This document shows, one piece after another, positions 7,241 to 16,378 of a stretch of 64,000 nucleotides of DNA. Every line of letters starts with the position of its first letter. Position 1 is the first letter of the stretch. Where the stretch lies: contig CAWEJL010000005.1 in assembly GCA_963809385.1 (NCBI GenBank), forward strand, positions 248,001-312,000. The letters are read 5' to 3'. The notes under the pieces are model-generated. The model was given only the letters and a program-made list of their open reading frames with translations. It was not told the DNA's origin and ran no database searches. Source of the DNA: JAKAIY01 sp963809385. GTDB taxonomy: Bacteria; Chloroflexota; Ktedonobacteria; Ktedonobacterales; JADMIN01. The position numbers and the translations under genes were made by a program.

Positions 7241-9055
7241 ATGCTCGATCAGGATGCGGATCTTGATCTTCTGTACCAGACAGAGATCGCCGATCCCGAC
7301 TGGTACAAGACCAATATTCCCTGTCAGGTCGGCTGTCCGGCTCGCACCGACGTGTCGAACTACATCGGGCTGATCTCGCAGGGACGCTTCGATGAGGCGT
7401 ATGTGCTCAACCGGCGCTCCAACGTTGTGCCGGGTGTGTTGGGCCGCACCTGCGCACGGCCGTGCGAGCCGGTCTGCCGCCGCAACAAGGTGGACGGGCA
7501 GCAGGTCGCCATTTGCTGGCTGAAACGCGCCTCCCATGACCACCGTGAGTATCGCCATCTGCCAGAGCGGCCCGCCATCACCAAGACGGAGAAAATCGCC
7601 GTCATCGGCGCGGGCTCGGCGGGCGTCGCCTGCGCGCGCGAGTTGGCGGAGATGGGTTATGCGGTCACGGTCTTCGATATGTACCCCGCGCCGGGCGGCA
7701 TGATGGTCGGCGGTATCCCCGTCTGGCGGCTGCCACGCGAGGTGACACAGGAAGAAATTGACGAGTACCTGGAAGCGCTGGGCGTCGAGGTCAAACTCAA
7801 CACCATCGTCGGTAAGGATGTGCAGCTGACCGACCTCATGAATGAGTACGCCTCCGTCTACATCGGCGCGGGCTGCATGCTCTCGAATCCGCTGACCGGC
7901 CCCGATAATAAGGTTGTGCCCGGATCTGACCTGCACGGCGTAATCGCCGGACTTCCCTTCCTGGAGAAAGTCAATTTCGGTGAGCCGGTCTATGTCGGCA
8001 AGCGCGTCGTGGTCCTCGGCGCCGGCTTCACGGCAATGGACTGCTGCCGCTCGGCGATCCGTTTCGGCGCCGAAAAGGTCTACGTCCTCTACCGCCGCTC
8101 GAAGGAGGAGATGCCCTCGGACGAGTACGAGGTGGACGAGGCGATGCTAGAGCATGTTGAGTTCCAGTATCTCTGCTCGCCAGTCGAAATCATCTCGAAT
8201 GATGGCACACATGTCTCCGGCGTGAAGATGGTCCGCAACCGCCTGGGTGACCCAGACGCCGGTGGCCGCCGCCGCCCGCTGCCAGTCGCTGGCTCTGACT
8301 ATGTCGTCGAGTGCGACCAGGTCATCTCTGCGTTCGGCCAGTACGCTGATACCTCGTGGATCCCCACCCAGGAGCTAAACCTGGAGGTCAATCGCTGGGG
8401 CATCCCGCTGGTGGACCGCGATACCTGGATGACCTCGCATCCCGGCCTGTTCGCTGGCGGCGACTTCACCGAAGGGTCGCGCAACCTGATCTCAGCGATC
8501 GCCGACGGGCGCGACGCCGCGACCTCTATCAACCGCTACCTCGGCCATGATGACGGCCCCTCTGAGGAGCCCGTCGAGATCGAGCTACCAGACTTCCGCC
8601 GGGGCATGGTGGATGACTATGAGTCAATCCCCTACCAGGTCATCCCCTCGCTGCCGCTGCAGAAACGCTTCAGCATCACCGTGGAGTCGGAGACCGGCTA
8701 CTCGCCTGAAGAAGCGATCACGCAGGCGCGGCGCTGCCTCCAATGCCAGCTCAATATCATGATTGACCCCTCGATCTGCATCCTGTGCAGTGGTTGTGTG
8801 GACATCTGCCCCTACGACTGCATCAGCATGCAGGGCTTGACGCGCATGGTGAAAGGCGATCCGCTGCATCAGCTCGCCGGGTCCACCTGGGAGGGTGGCG
8901 CCGACATGATCATTGACGAGGAGAAGTGCATCCGCTGCGGCCTCTGCATCGTGCGCTGCCCCACGGACGCGATCTCGATGGTGCAGTTCCAGGTCAAGAG
9001 CGCCAACAACCGCTGGAGCGTCTCGAACCTGCCGATGCTTAACAACACCCGCTAG
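7241..9055 (+). CDS. GltD-like FAD-dependent oxidoreductase with N- and C-terminal iron-sulfur domains
   Basis: 604 residues in four parts. An N-terminal Fe-S domain (CQVGC, then CARPCEPVCRR), as in glutamate synthase small subunits. An FAD-binding fold at IAVIGAGSAGVACAREL and a pyridine nucleotide fold at VVVLGAGFTAMDCC. Finally a ferredoxin-like module with two 4Fe-4S motifs, CILCSGCVDICPYDC and CIRCGLCIVRCPTDA. The family moves electrons between NAD(P)H and a ferredoxin or a partner enzyme; no large glutamate synthase subunit is adjacent, so the partner is not known. An ATG 81 bases upstream is in frame, but similarity begins near 7241, where AAAGGG precedes the ATG. A strong terminator follows, so it is probably monocistronic. 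Confidence 0.9.
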   Translation: MLDQDADLDLLYQTEIADPDWYKTNIPCQVGCPARTDVSNYIGLISQGRFDEAYVLNRRSNVVPGVLGRTCARPCEPVCRRNKVDGQQVAICWLKRASHDHREYRHLPERPAITKTEKIAVIGAGSAGVACARELAEMGYAVTVFDMYPAPGGMMVGGIPVWRLPREVTQEEIDEYLEALGVEVKLNTIVGKDVQLTDLMNEYASVYIGAGCMLSNPLTGPDNKVVPGSDLHGVIAGLPFLEKVNFGEPVYVGKRVVVLGAGFTAMDCCRSAIRFGAEKVYVLYRRSKEEMPSDEYEVDEAMLEHVEFQYLCSPVEIISNDGTHVSGVKMVRNRLGDPDAGGRRRPLPVAGSDYVVECDQVISAFGQYADTSWIPTQELNLEVNRWGIPLVDRDTWMTSHPGLFAGGDFTEGSRNLISAIADGRDAATSINRYLGHDDGPSEEPVEIELPDFRRGMVDDYESIPYQVIPSLPLQKRFSITVESETGYSPEEAITQARRCLQCQLNIMIDPSICILCSGCVDICPYDCISMQGLTRMVKGDPLHQLAGSTWEGGADMIIDEEKCIRCGLCIVRCPTDAISMVQFQVKSANNRWSVSNLPMLNNTR

Positions 9056-9074
9056 CCTCGACACATGCCCAGCC

Positions 9075-9110
9075 AAAGCCCCCACGCCTCCTCATGAGCG
9101 TGGGGGCTTT
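9075..9110 (+). terminator. Intrinsic terminator after the oxidoreductase
   Basis: AAAGCCCCCACGC (9075-9087) pairs perfectly with GCGTGGGGGCTTT (9098-9110), a 13-bp stem with a ten-base loop, 20 bases after the stop codon. The stem ends in TTT then GTCG. Confidence 0.85.
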
Positions 9111-9205
9111 GTCGTAATTCCGGATGAGATTGCGGGCAACCAGACGGAAGCGGTATGGTAGCGGTGAGAGTCACGTAAGAGCTCTCGTAGCAAGGAGCAT
9201 GCGAT

Positions 9206-10139
9206 ATGGGCGGCGAAACGCAATCGCACCCAGCGGAGGATGAGCTCCGCGCGCAACTGGACCTGGCGCGTCGGTTTCTGGCTGAGCAATCGGAAGAGGC
9301 CGAGATCGAGTTAAAACCAGGAGAACTGGCGTTCGAGCTGCCGCTTCCTCCTGGAGCGCGGGTGGTTGGATCGATGATGCGCGGCGGGAAGCCAGCCAGC
9401 ATGATCCTCGATATGCCGCAGTCGTCCGGAAGAGGCGTTCGCATTCTATGACGAACAATTACCGGCGCTTGGCTGGGCCGCGGATCTCTTCATGGGACGG
9501 GGCGGGTTCATTCCTTCCACGTCGCCGTTCATTCCATCGCGGTATATCTCGGACGAGCGCGGAAAGATGCTCATCGTGGCCGTGAAGGATCCCGCGGAAA
9601 GCGGCGCGACATTCGTCATCACGCTCATGGACGCGCCGGATAGAGCGCAATGGACGCGCCGGCCTCATCCGGCATGCGACTACATCAGACGATGCCACAG
9701 CTTAGAGCGCCGCGTGGCGCGCGCTTATCCGCGGAAGGTGGCGGCGGCAGCGATACGTCATGGCGCTCGTATGCGCGCATGTCAGCGGCGCTCGAACCCG
9801 AGGCGGTTACGAGCGCACTTCAACAAGCAACTCGAAGCGGGAGGGTGGCGGCGCCAGACGGGAGGAGCCACTGGCGATGCGGGCTGGAGCCTGTGGTCGG
9901 TCACGGTGGAAGCGCAGTCCATGATCGGAGCGTTCATCGCGCTGCGCATCCCCGAGCGACAAGACGAATATCTGCTGGAGGCGCGGCTTGAAGCAGGTGA
10001 TCTCCAGCAGCCAAACGGCAGATGGTTATCCTCTGCCCCACTCGTGAGCGGAGGCGGCCCAGGCAAGGCCTCGCTGACACGCGCACAAGTCACTCTTGAA
10101 TATCCACCCTTTCTGTGTTACCTTTACTTCAGAAAGTAA
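9206..10139 (+). pseudogene. Unknown protein gene broken by at least three frameshifts
   Basis: A good ribosome site (AAGGAG) precedes the ATG at 9206. The first frame encodes an acidic N-terminus and LPPGARVVGSMMRGGKPA, stopping at 9451. The sense then moves to a second frame (PEEAFAFYDEQLPALGWAAD onwards), to the first again near 9700-9800 (MSAALEPEAV), and back to the second (HFNKQLEAGGWRR...WSVTVEAQSM). YDEQLPALGW and FNKQLEAGGW look like two copies of one motif, so the intact protein probably had a duplicated domain. I do not recognise the family. The 3' end is uncertain, since the last codons run into an operator-like palindrome. Confidence 0.6.
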
Positions 10140-10141
10140 AG
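10122..10141. promoter_or_regulatory. Perfect palindrome upstream of the VOC gene, candidate operator
   Basis: CTTTACTT (10122-10129) and AAGTAAAG (10134-10141) are exact complements around a four-base centre. AT-rich sites of this TTTACTT type upstream of glyoxalase-family genes are typical for MarR/HxlR regulators. It ends 24 bases before the start of the VOC gene. Confidence 0.6.
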
Positions 10142-10165
10142 TATTAGCCCAGAAAGGGGCTGAAC

Positions 10166-11078
10166 ATGGCTCAAATCTTCCAGCACGTCACATCGGCGCG
10201 CTCAACCACACCATTGCCAGACGCGACGACACTGGGTCCGGCGCATCTGATTGTCGCCGACCTCCAGCGCTCCGTCTCGTTCTATACCGAAACGCTGGGA
10301 TTCACCCAGGCGGCTGGGGCCAGCGGCGGACGGCGAGGCGTCTCTGACAATTGGTGACAATCCAACTCCTGTTCTGCGGCTGACGGAACTTCAAGGCGCA
10401 CGGCGCAAGCCCGCGCACGCGACGGGGCTTTACCATGTCGCGATCCTGACGCCGAGCCGGCTTGATCTGGCGCGCAGCCTGTATCATCTGGCAGTTACGC
10501 GTTATCCGCTGCAAGGCGCGTCCGATCACCTCGTCAGCGAGGCGCTGTATCTGGCCGACCCTGACGGCAACGGGCTGGAGATCTATCGCGACCGGCCGCG
10601 CGCGGAATGGCCACATGAAGGCGACCAGCTGATGATGGACACCATCGCGCTGGACCTTGGCGCGCTGCTCGAAGAGGCCGCCGCGGACTCACGCCCGTGG
10701 GCAGGCCTGGCGGCTGGCACGCGCGTCGGGCATGTGCACCTGCATGTGGCGCATCTGGCCCCGGCGGTCGCATTCTATCGCGACGTCATTGGCCTTGACC
10801 TGATGATCCAGCTTGGCGGCAGTGCGGCTTTTATGTCCGCAGGTGGCTATCACCATCATCTCGGCCTCAACACCTGGGCTGGAGTGGGCGCGCCACAACC
10901 GCCGGCTGACGCGGTTGGCATCCGCATCTGGGATATGCTGCTGCCAGAGCGCGCGGACCTTGACGCGGTCACCTCGCGGCTGGATGCCGCCAGCGTCACC
11001 TATGAGCGCGAGCCGAGCGGCGCTATCATCACGCGCGATCCCTCCGGCAACGCGTTGCGACTGACCGTCGCCGGATAG
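10166..11078 (+). pseudogene. VOC (glyoxalase/extradiol dioxygenase) family protein, frameshifted
   Basis: Two fused vicinal-oxygen-chelate modules of the CatE-like type. The first frame starts at the ATG 10166 (RBS GAAAGGGG) and runs LGPAHLIVADLQRSVSFYTETLGF. The second frame takes over near 10310-10335 with LTIGDNPTPVLRL, continues through YLADPDGNGLEIYRDRP and the second module (VGHVHLHVAHLAPAVAFYRDVIGLDL...GGYHHHLGLN) to ITRDPSGNALRLTVAG. Metal-ligand His and Glu positions are retained. The single-base change lies in the GC-rich stretch around GGCTGGGGCC. Either a real inactivation or a sequencing indel; joined, the protein would be ~304 residues, the normal size. Confidence 0.8.
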
Positions 11079-11290
11079 GCCACCCGCGCCGTTACACGCA
11101 GAGCCATACGGGCGAAAGTCGCCCCCATTGTCGCGTCCACCGCCTCTCATGCGTCTACTATTCTGTGGACGGCGAGCGCGGTGGACGCCGTGTTTTCGCC
11201 TCCAGCATGAGAGCCGAGACACAATTCAGACTCGGCATACGCCCGTGACCAGCGTGGTTGGGCGGCAGGGATGATGTGGGAGCGCTATGC

Positions 11291-12703
11291 ATGCGGATGG
11301 AGACCAGGACGGAGCCACCAATCGCGCCACAACTCGACCCCAGGCGGCGCTGGCTGATTGTGGTGGCGGGGTTGACGCTCTGCGCGGTATTGATCAGTGT
11401 TGTGGGGGTGTTCAGCGCCTCGCGCCTCGCACGGCCATCAGCCTCAGCGCAAGCCACGGCGACACTAGGCGCGACGGTGTCACCCACCTCTCACTGGGTC
11501 TATAACCCGGCGATTGACACTAGCACCGCCGCGATCCTCGCCGCCGAGCATGCGGCCGACATACAGGCGACAGCGCAAGCCGACCTGAACGGCATGACGC
11601 TTGACGAAAAGCTCGGCCAGATGTTCCTGATCGAAACGTATTACCAGACCTGGACGCCAGACATCGCCAACATGGTAGTCGGCATGCACGCCGGAGCGGT
11701 CATCATTTACGCCAAGAACATGCAGTCACCGCAACAGCTCCAGGCGTACATCGCGAGCATGCAAGCGCACGCCAAGATTCCGCTGCTGGTGACAATGGAC
11801 GAAGAGGGTGGGCTAGTGGATCGGCTCGGCTACAATCACTTCTTCCCGCCGCTCCCCTCCGCACAAGCGCTCGGCGACACTGGTAATCCTAAGCTCGCGA
11901 CCCAGGCCGGCGATCAGGCCGCGCAAGAAATGCTCGCGATGGGCATCAACACTGACCTGGCTCCGGTCGTAGATGTGCGCGGGCCAAACGGCTCAGTCGA
12001 AACGACACGGCTGTATGGGAACACACCAGCAACCGTCACAACCTTCGCGGGCGCTTATCTCGACGCGCTCCAGAGCCACGGCGTCATCGGGACGCTCAAG
12101 CACTGGCCGGGCATTGGCGATGTCACGCTCGACCCGCACAAGACCTTGCCAACCATTGACGCCTCGATGGCGCAGCTCCAGTCGCAGCACTTCGCAACCT
12201 TCCGCGCGTTGCTGGCGCACAATCCAGGCATGATCATGGTGACGCATGTGATCGTCAACGCGATTGACCCGACGATGCCAGCGACGCTCTCGCCCAAGCT
12301 CGTTAATGGCGTGCTCCGCGGCCAGCTTGGTTATGATGGTGTGGTGATGACTGACAGCTTATATATGCAAGGCATCGCGATTCGCTATAACCTGCCCGAA
12401 GCGGGTGTGCTCTCTGTCATCGCGGGCGACGACTTGTTGGAGGGAGCGTTCGACACGTCCTCGATGGCGGGGATGATCACCGCGCTAAAAGCCGCTATCA
12501 GCAGCGGTCGCATCAGCGTCGCCCGCATCGATCAGTCGGTGATGCGCATTTTGAAGCTGAAGATCCGCTTCGGGCTGCTGCCACTGCGGACTACCCGCTA
12601 TCACCGCATCCAGCAAGCCGGCGGCCCAGGCGGTTCGCCAGAGGGCCAACTTCAAGCGGATACGCGCCGGACTGGCGTCACTGGCCGTCCCAACTATTCC
12701 TGA
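11291..12703 (+). CDS. Membrane-anchored glycoside hydrolase family 3 enzyme, NagZ-like beta-N-acetylhexosaminidase
   Basis: 470 residues. Residues ~18-45 form a signal anchor (RRRWLIVVAGLTLCAVLISVVGVF), placing the enzyme outside the membrane. The GH3 domain has the NagZ signature LKHWPGIGDVTLDPH, whose Asp-His dyad acts as acid/base in this family, and the nucleophile Asp in VVMTDSLYM. MDEEGG and LAPVVDV are conserved core strands. Expected role: removing N-acetylglucosamine from muropeptides or chitin-like glycans at the surface. GGGAG eight bases upstream supports the ATG at 11291 rather than the earlier TTG. Its last ten bases overlap the convergent acetyltransferase gene. Confidence 0.88.
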   Translation: MRMETRTEPPIAPQLDPRRRWLIVVAGLTLCAVLISVVGVFSASRLARPSASAQATATLGATVSPTSHWVYNPAIDTSTAAILAAEHAADIQATAQADLNGMTLDEKLGQMFLIETYYQTWTPDIANMVVGMHAGAVIIYAKNMQSPQQLQAYIASMQAHAKIPLLVTMDEEGGLVDRLGYNHFFPPLPSAQALGDTGNPKLATQAGDQAAQEMLAMGINTDLAPVVDVRGPNGSVETTRLYGNTPATVTTFAGAYLDALQSHGVIGTLKHWPGIGDVTLDPHKTLPTIDASMAQLQSQHFATFRALLAHNPGMIMVTHVIVNAIDPTMPATLSPKLVNGVLRGQLGYDGVVMTDSLYMQGIAIRYNLPEAGVLSVIAGDDLLEGAFDTSSMAGMITALKAAISSGRISVARIDQSVMRILKLKIRFGLLPLRTTRYHRIQQAGGPGGSPEGQLQADTRRTGVTGRPNYS

Positions 12704-13690
12704 AGACTGCGCACAACAAGGTTCTCGCCGGGGCGTAGCTCCTTCTCATATGTGGCGATACGCATTTCGACGCCCATGCCAACGCCTTCGTAGAGATGAG
12801 CGGCCCCCGTCAGGCTTTGAGAATCAACGCCAAGGCCCGCAACGCGCTGCCCACGCTCCCAGAATGCCCCGAAGCACTGGAGTAGCAGCGCGCGCGCCAG
12901 GCCACGCCGCCGCCATTCGCGCAACGTGGCGACGGTGCGAATCCATCCCTGCTCGGGCCGCATGCGGCAGAGCGCGACCGAGACCAGCGCGCCATCATCC
13001 GCCTCGACCAGAAACCAGAGCGAAGGATCCCACGAGTCACGCTCCATGCGGGCGCTCCACTCCTCGAAAGTAACGGGCGTGTGGCCCCAGTGATCGCTGA
13101 ACGCTGTCTCTACCACCTCGTACACGGCGCGCTCGTCGCGTTCCCGCTCGAAGGTTCGCACGCGAAAGCCAACCGGCCACTCTGGCGCGGGTGGCGGCTC
13201 CGTCATCTCCAGGCGCATGCGCCAAAAGACGCGCACGAGGGTGAAGTTCTCGCCTTCCAGTAGCGCGCGAGCGGCGTCATCTTCCGCCAAAACCGAGTTC
13301 ATGAGCGTGACGCGCGCGCCAGCGGGAGCCCCGCCAACCAATTCGCGAGCCCGCGTCTCGGCGCGATGTAGCAGGAGCGAGCCCAGGCCTTGACCGCGCC
13401 AGTCTGGGTGAACATACCCGTCGGCGGCAAACTGACCCTGCCCCTCATCGTTGACCAGCCCGTACGCAGCCAGCGCGCCACCTGGCGCAACGACAACCCA
13501 GGTATCAGTCATCTGAGTTCAGGTCGCGCCAGTCGTCCTCGATGTCCTCGGTTTCATACGTCATGACCACATGGCCAAACGCCACATCGAGCGCGTCCAT
13601 CAGCGCGATGATCTCGCGGATGTCCTCGTGACGCGCGGGCCTGACGGTGAAGCCCGCTGGCGGTGAGTCGCGCTTGTGCGCGCCTTCCAT
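12694..13690 (-). pseudogene. Two-domain GNAT acetyltransferase split by a frameshift
   Basis: Resembles mycothiol-synthase-like tandem GNAT proteins. The N-terminal 61 residues (GFTVRPARHEDIREIIALMD...DIEDDWRDLNSDD) are in one frame ending at 13505; the remaining 272 residues begin in another frame at an overlapping ATGACTGA with DTWVVVAPGGALAAYGLV. The second frame carries the acetyl-CoA loop WRGQGLGSLLL and a second GNAT domain with REWRRRGLARALL. Joined by one base, the halves make a continuous ~330-residue protein of normal length. Two separate coupled proteins are possible but the split falls inside a GNAT fold. RBS AAGGAGGTTC precedes the ATG at 13690. Confidence 0.8.
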
Positions 13691-13744
13691 AGATGAACCT
13701 CCTTCATCAACTCGCCGCCAGCGGGATTGCGCTAGCGGAGTGGC

Positions 13745-14281
13745 CTACAGGCGCGGCTGGTCGACGAGACGGCGGGGCGAACCCCAGAAAGCCCAGTCAG
13801 CATACCAATTGAGGATGTTTCCCCAGCCCCAGCGCTTCAGGTTGCGGGCGCGGTTCAGCGTCTCAGGCGCCACACGCTCCCATCCGCGATGCTCCAATGT
13901 GACGCGGGTACCGCCTTCGACAGGCTCGAAGCGAATCTCCACCTCAGTGCCATCGAGGAGATGCCCGGCATCCTGGTAGAGGAAGACTAGCCGCGCGCCT
14001 AGTTCCCAAATGACGAAGCGCCCCTGTGTCACGCCCTCGCCGGTCTTGCGGTCGTGGATCTCGATCCACCTGCCGCCAGGCCCTGTCTCGATGCGAACGC
14101 CGATAGCGCGACTGGCGTCGTTCCAGTTGAGCGGGCCGGGCTTCCACCAATGGCCAATCTCTTGGGTAAAGATAATGAACGCGGTCGTTGGGTCAACAGC
14201 GACCTCGACCACCATCCGTACAGCGCTATCCAGCTCCGCGCCCTCCGCGCCATACGAGGCCACATCCCGCTCGGTCGTCAT
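13745..14281 (-). CDS. SRPBCC (START/AHSA1) domain protein
   Basis: 178 residues in the AHSA1-like hydrophobic-cavity fold. VVEVAVDPTTAFIIFTQEIGHWWKP matches the first strand and helix pair, GRWIEIHDRKTGEGVTQGRFVIWELGARLVFLYQ the central sheet, and EIRFEPVEGGTRVTLEHRGWERV the C-terminal strand of the family. Members bind small hydrophobic ligands or are stress-related; ligand unknown. It lies 54 bases upstream of the GNAT gene on the same strand, so the two may share a transcript. Confidence 0.88.
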   Translation of the reverse strand: MTTERDVASYGAEGAELDSAVRMVVEVAVDPTTAFIIFTQEIGHWWKPGPLNWNDASRAIGVRIETGPGGRWIEIHDRKTGEGVTQGRFVIWELGARLVFLYQDAGHLLDGTEVEIRFEPVEGGTRVTLEHRGWERVAPETLNRARNLKRWGWGNILNWYADWAFWGSPRRLVDQPRL

Positions 14282-14393
14282 CCAGCATCACACTCCATAC
14301 ATGCATAGCGTCGCGGGCGCGGACAGACTGACCCCGCGCCACCAAAAGAACATGCTACACCAGAGCGCGTCATTGCACCAGAGGGAAAATCGC

Positions 14394-15178
14394 CTAGACC
14401 ACTGGAGCCCAGATATAGTGGTCGGAACCAGCCTGGAGCGGCGTCAGCGCCTGTGTCTCCACATTGTAGAGCGCCGGGTGTTGGAGATAGTTGTTGAAAG
14501 CTCTCGACTGCTCCGCAACGGCAACTCCTGGCTGAGAGGTCCATCCCGAAAAAAACGATATTCCCTGCGTATGGAGGAGAGAGACGTCACCCAGTCGCTC
14601 AATGATCGGAGTTGTTGTTCGCGTCGCTTGCAGGTAAAAGCTAGTCTCGACGTAGCGCCCGTCTGATGAGAAGATCGCGGCGTTGAAGCCATTGCCCAGT
14701 GGGATGCCGGAAAAAAATTGGGTCGCGCCCGAGCCATCGCTATTGATCACCGTCTCACACAGGGATTCCTTATTCCCTGAATCTGGGTTAAGAGTGGAGG
14801 ACTCGCCCGCGAGGAGCCACTGACCGGACGGAGAGAACGCCCACGGGGTCAGCATTCTGTTGGGGCGCGCGGGAATCTCCTGAGGTGAGCAACCCTGGAC
14901 CAGGGTGAGCTGGTGATCGGCGGCGAGTAGGCGTACCGCGCGCTCGATCCCGCGGGATTGGCGCAGACGAAAGGCCCTGGCGTCGGAGTCACATCGTAGG
15001 GGTTTACTGTCGCGGTGACGGTGAGAGCGCCGGGCGACGCGGTGGCTGTCCGGCTGGTCGCGCTGGCGGTCGCGCCACTCGCGCAGCCCGCCAGCAGCGT
15101 CAGCGTCAGGGTTGCTGTGAAAAGGATAATCGAGCGCCGCAGCATAAACAGAGCGCATGTCCGAAAACCTGACGTCAT
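14394..15178 (-). pseudogene. Secreted lipoprotein, frameshifted
   Basis: The N-terminus has a lipoprotein signal (RRSIILFTATLTLTLLAGC, lipobox LLAGC) and a Thr/Ala-rich linker ending PTPGPFVCANPAGSSAR. At about 14935 the sense moves to another frame: AVRLLAADHQLTLVQGCSP, then WAFSPSGQWLLAGESS and FSSDGRYVETSFY, which read like beta-propeller (WD40/TolB-like) blades. It is probably an extracytoplasmic propeller lipoprotein of ~260 residues. The start is uncertain: 15178 has GAGAGGG too close, and ATGs at 15190 and 15145 are in frame. A CRP-like site lies about 90 bases upstream. Confidence 0.65.
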
Positions 15179-15265
15179 ATACCCTCTCATGATGAGCGGC
15201 CCGACACGTACCTCACCGCTCGTCCGTATCGCAACCAAGCGTACCAGAGCGCACAACGCCAGTAA

Positions 15266-15281
15266 TGTGACGCGCGTCACA
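15266..15281. promoter_or_regulatory. CRP/FNR-type perfect palindrome TGTGA-N6-TCACA
   Basis: TGTGACGCGCGTCACA is a 16-bp perfect palindrome that matches the CRP consensus half-sites and 6-base spacing exactly, flanked by AA on the left. It sits in a 338-base gap between the divergent lipoprotein (-) and PAP2 (+) genes, closer to the former. Apart from this site I see nothing notable in 15179-15516. Confidence 0.55.
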
Positions 15282-15516
15282 CTGAAGAGGATGGAGAAGG
15301 CGCAGCGCGAATCGCGAACACCACAGAAAGCACGCTTCACGCTTCGAGCAAAGCGCATGTGACAGGCAGGCGTATTCTCATGACTTTCTCACAGATGGCG
15401 CGTATGATGAGCATCCATGTCCGCCTCTCACACGCGACTTGCCCAGCGCGGCAGAGGGGCGCATCCACCCACGCTCGATTCCCGAGAGCGTCCGCGACGA
15501 GAGGACATTTTCTCCA

Positions 15517-16272
15517 ATGCCCGAGGTCAATCATCTCATCGCCAAGGAATTGGCGGATAACTGGCAAGTGTTCCGCGACATCAATGGTCTCGCCGGACAC
15601 AACACGTCGCTGGATGGCGTGATGATCTTCAGCGCGAACGACCTGATCTTGCTATTGCCATTGCTCGCGGCGCTGGTATGGCTGTCCGTGGCGCGCTGGT
15701 CGCCGTATCTGCGCTGGCTGCGCGCGCGCTACGGCGAGGCGCTGAGTGAGCGCGCGCGTTGGGTTGGGCAGCGGTTTGCGATCAGCGCGGCGCTGGCAGC
15801 CTCGATCGCGCTGGGGCTCAACATCCTCCTCAGCAAGCTGATCTATGAGCCGCGCCCGTTTGTCTCGAACCCAAGCGCTGTGCGTTTGCTCATTTCCCAC
15901 GCTAAAGACGCATCATTCCCGAGCGACCACGAGGCGGTCGCCATGTCCATCGCGCTGGCGCTGACGGTGGCCATGTTCTGGCTGCTCTTGGCCGCGCTGC
16001 GCGAGCCGCTGGAGGGCAAAGCAGCGGGATGGTCGTGGGGGCGCGCCTTCGGTTTCATCGCAATCCCCGCCGTCATCGCGCTGGTCGCGCTTGTCTCGGC
16101 GACGCTAATCGGATTCGCCCGAGTCTACGACGGAGTGCACTATCCACACGACATTATTGGTGGCGCGCTCTGCGCGCTGGTTGGGGTGATCGTCGCGCTG
16201 GCGCTGCTTCCGCTCCTGGACAACATCTACCGTCCTATCATCCGCTTCGCCGAGTCGCTGCGCCTCGCCTGA
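15517..16272 (+). CDS. PAP2-superfamily phosphatase, likely undecaprenyl-diphosphate phosphatase (BcrC-like)
   Basis: 251 residues with five or six membrane helices. The three PAP2 motifs are in order: KLIYEPRP (KX6RP), FPSDHEA (PSGH-like, with Asp for Gly) and GFARVYDGVHYPHDIIGG (SRX5HX3D-like). Such enzymes recycle the lipid carrier of cell-wall synthesis and can confer bacitracin resistance. An in-frame ATG at 15439 exists, but family similarity starts near NHLIAKELADNW, so 15517 is preferred. A promoter for the next gene begins 22 bases after the stop codon. Confidence 0.87.
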   Translation: MPEVNHLIAKELADNWQVFRDINGLAGHNTSLDGVMIFSANDLILLLPLLAALVWLSVARWSPYLRWLRARYGEALSERARWVGQRFAISAALAASIALGLNILLSKLIYEPRPFVSNPSAVRLLISHAKDASFPSDHEAVAMSIALALTVAMFWLLLAALREPLEGKAAGWSWGRAFGFIAIPAVIALVALVSATLIGFARVYDGVHYPHDIIGGALCALVGVIVALALLPLLDNIYRPIIRFAESLRLA

Positions 16273-16294
16273 TCCACAACCAGCGGCCCACGCC

Positions 16295-16323
16295 TTGACA
16301 GGCGCCAATCCTCGCGCTACTAT
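16295..16323 (+). promoter_or_regulatory. Sigma-70 promoter of the PadR operon
   Basis: TTGACA (16295-16300), 17-base spacer, TACTAT (16318-16323). The operator palindrome lies immediately downstream, over the expected transcription start. Confidence 0.8.
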
Positions 16324-16329
16324 TACCAC

Positions 16330-16345
16330 AGTGACTATAGTTACT
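16330..16345. promoter_or_regulatory. Palindromic operator for the PadR regulator
   Basis: AGTGACTATAGTTACT is a 16-bp palindrome with one mismatched pair, at +1 of the promoter. PadR dimers bind sites containing such ACTATAGT-type cores, so autorepression is likely. Confidence 0.7.
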
Positions 16346-16378
16346 ATGGCATGTTTGTTTTGGAGGGAGGCGCGACGG

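Noticed and set aside
14010..14666. 218-residue rightward ORF
   Set aside because: Antisense to the SRPBCC and lipoprotein genes, without protein-like features.
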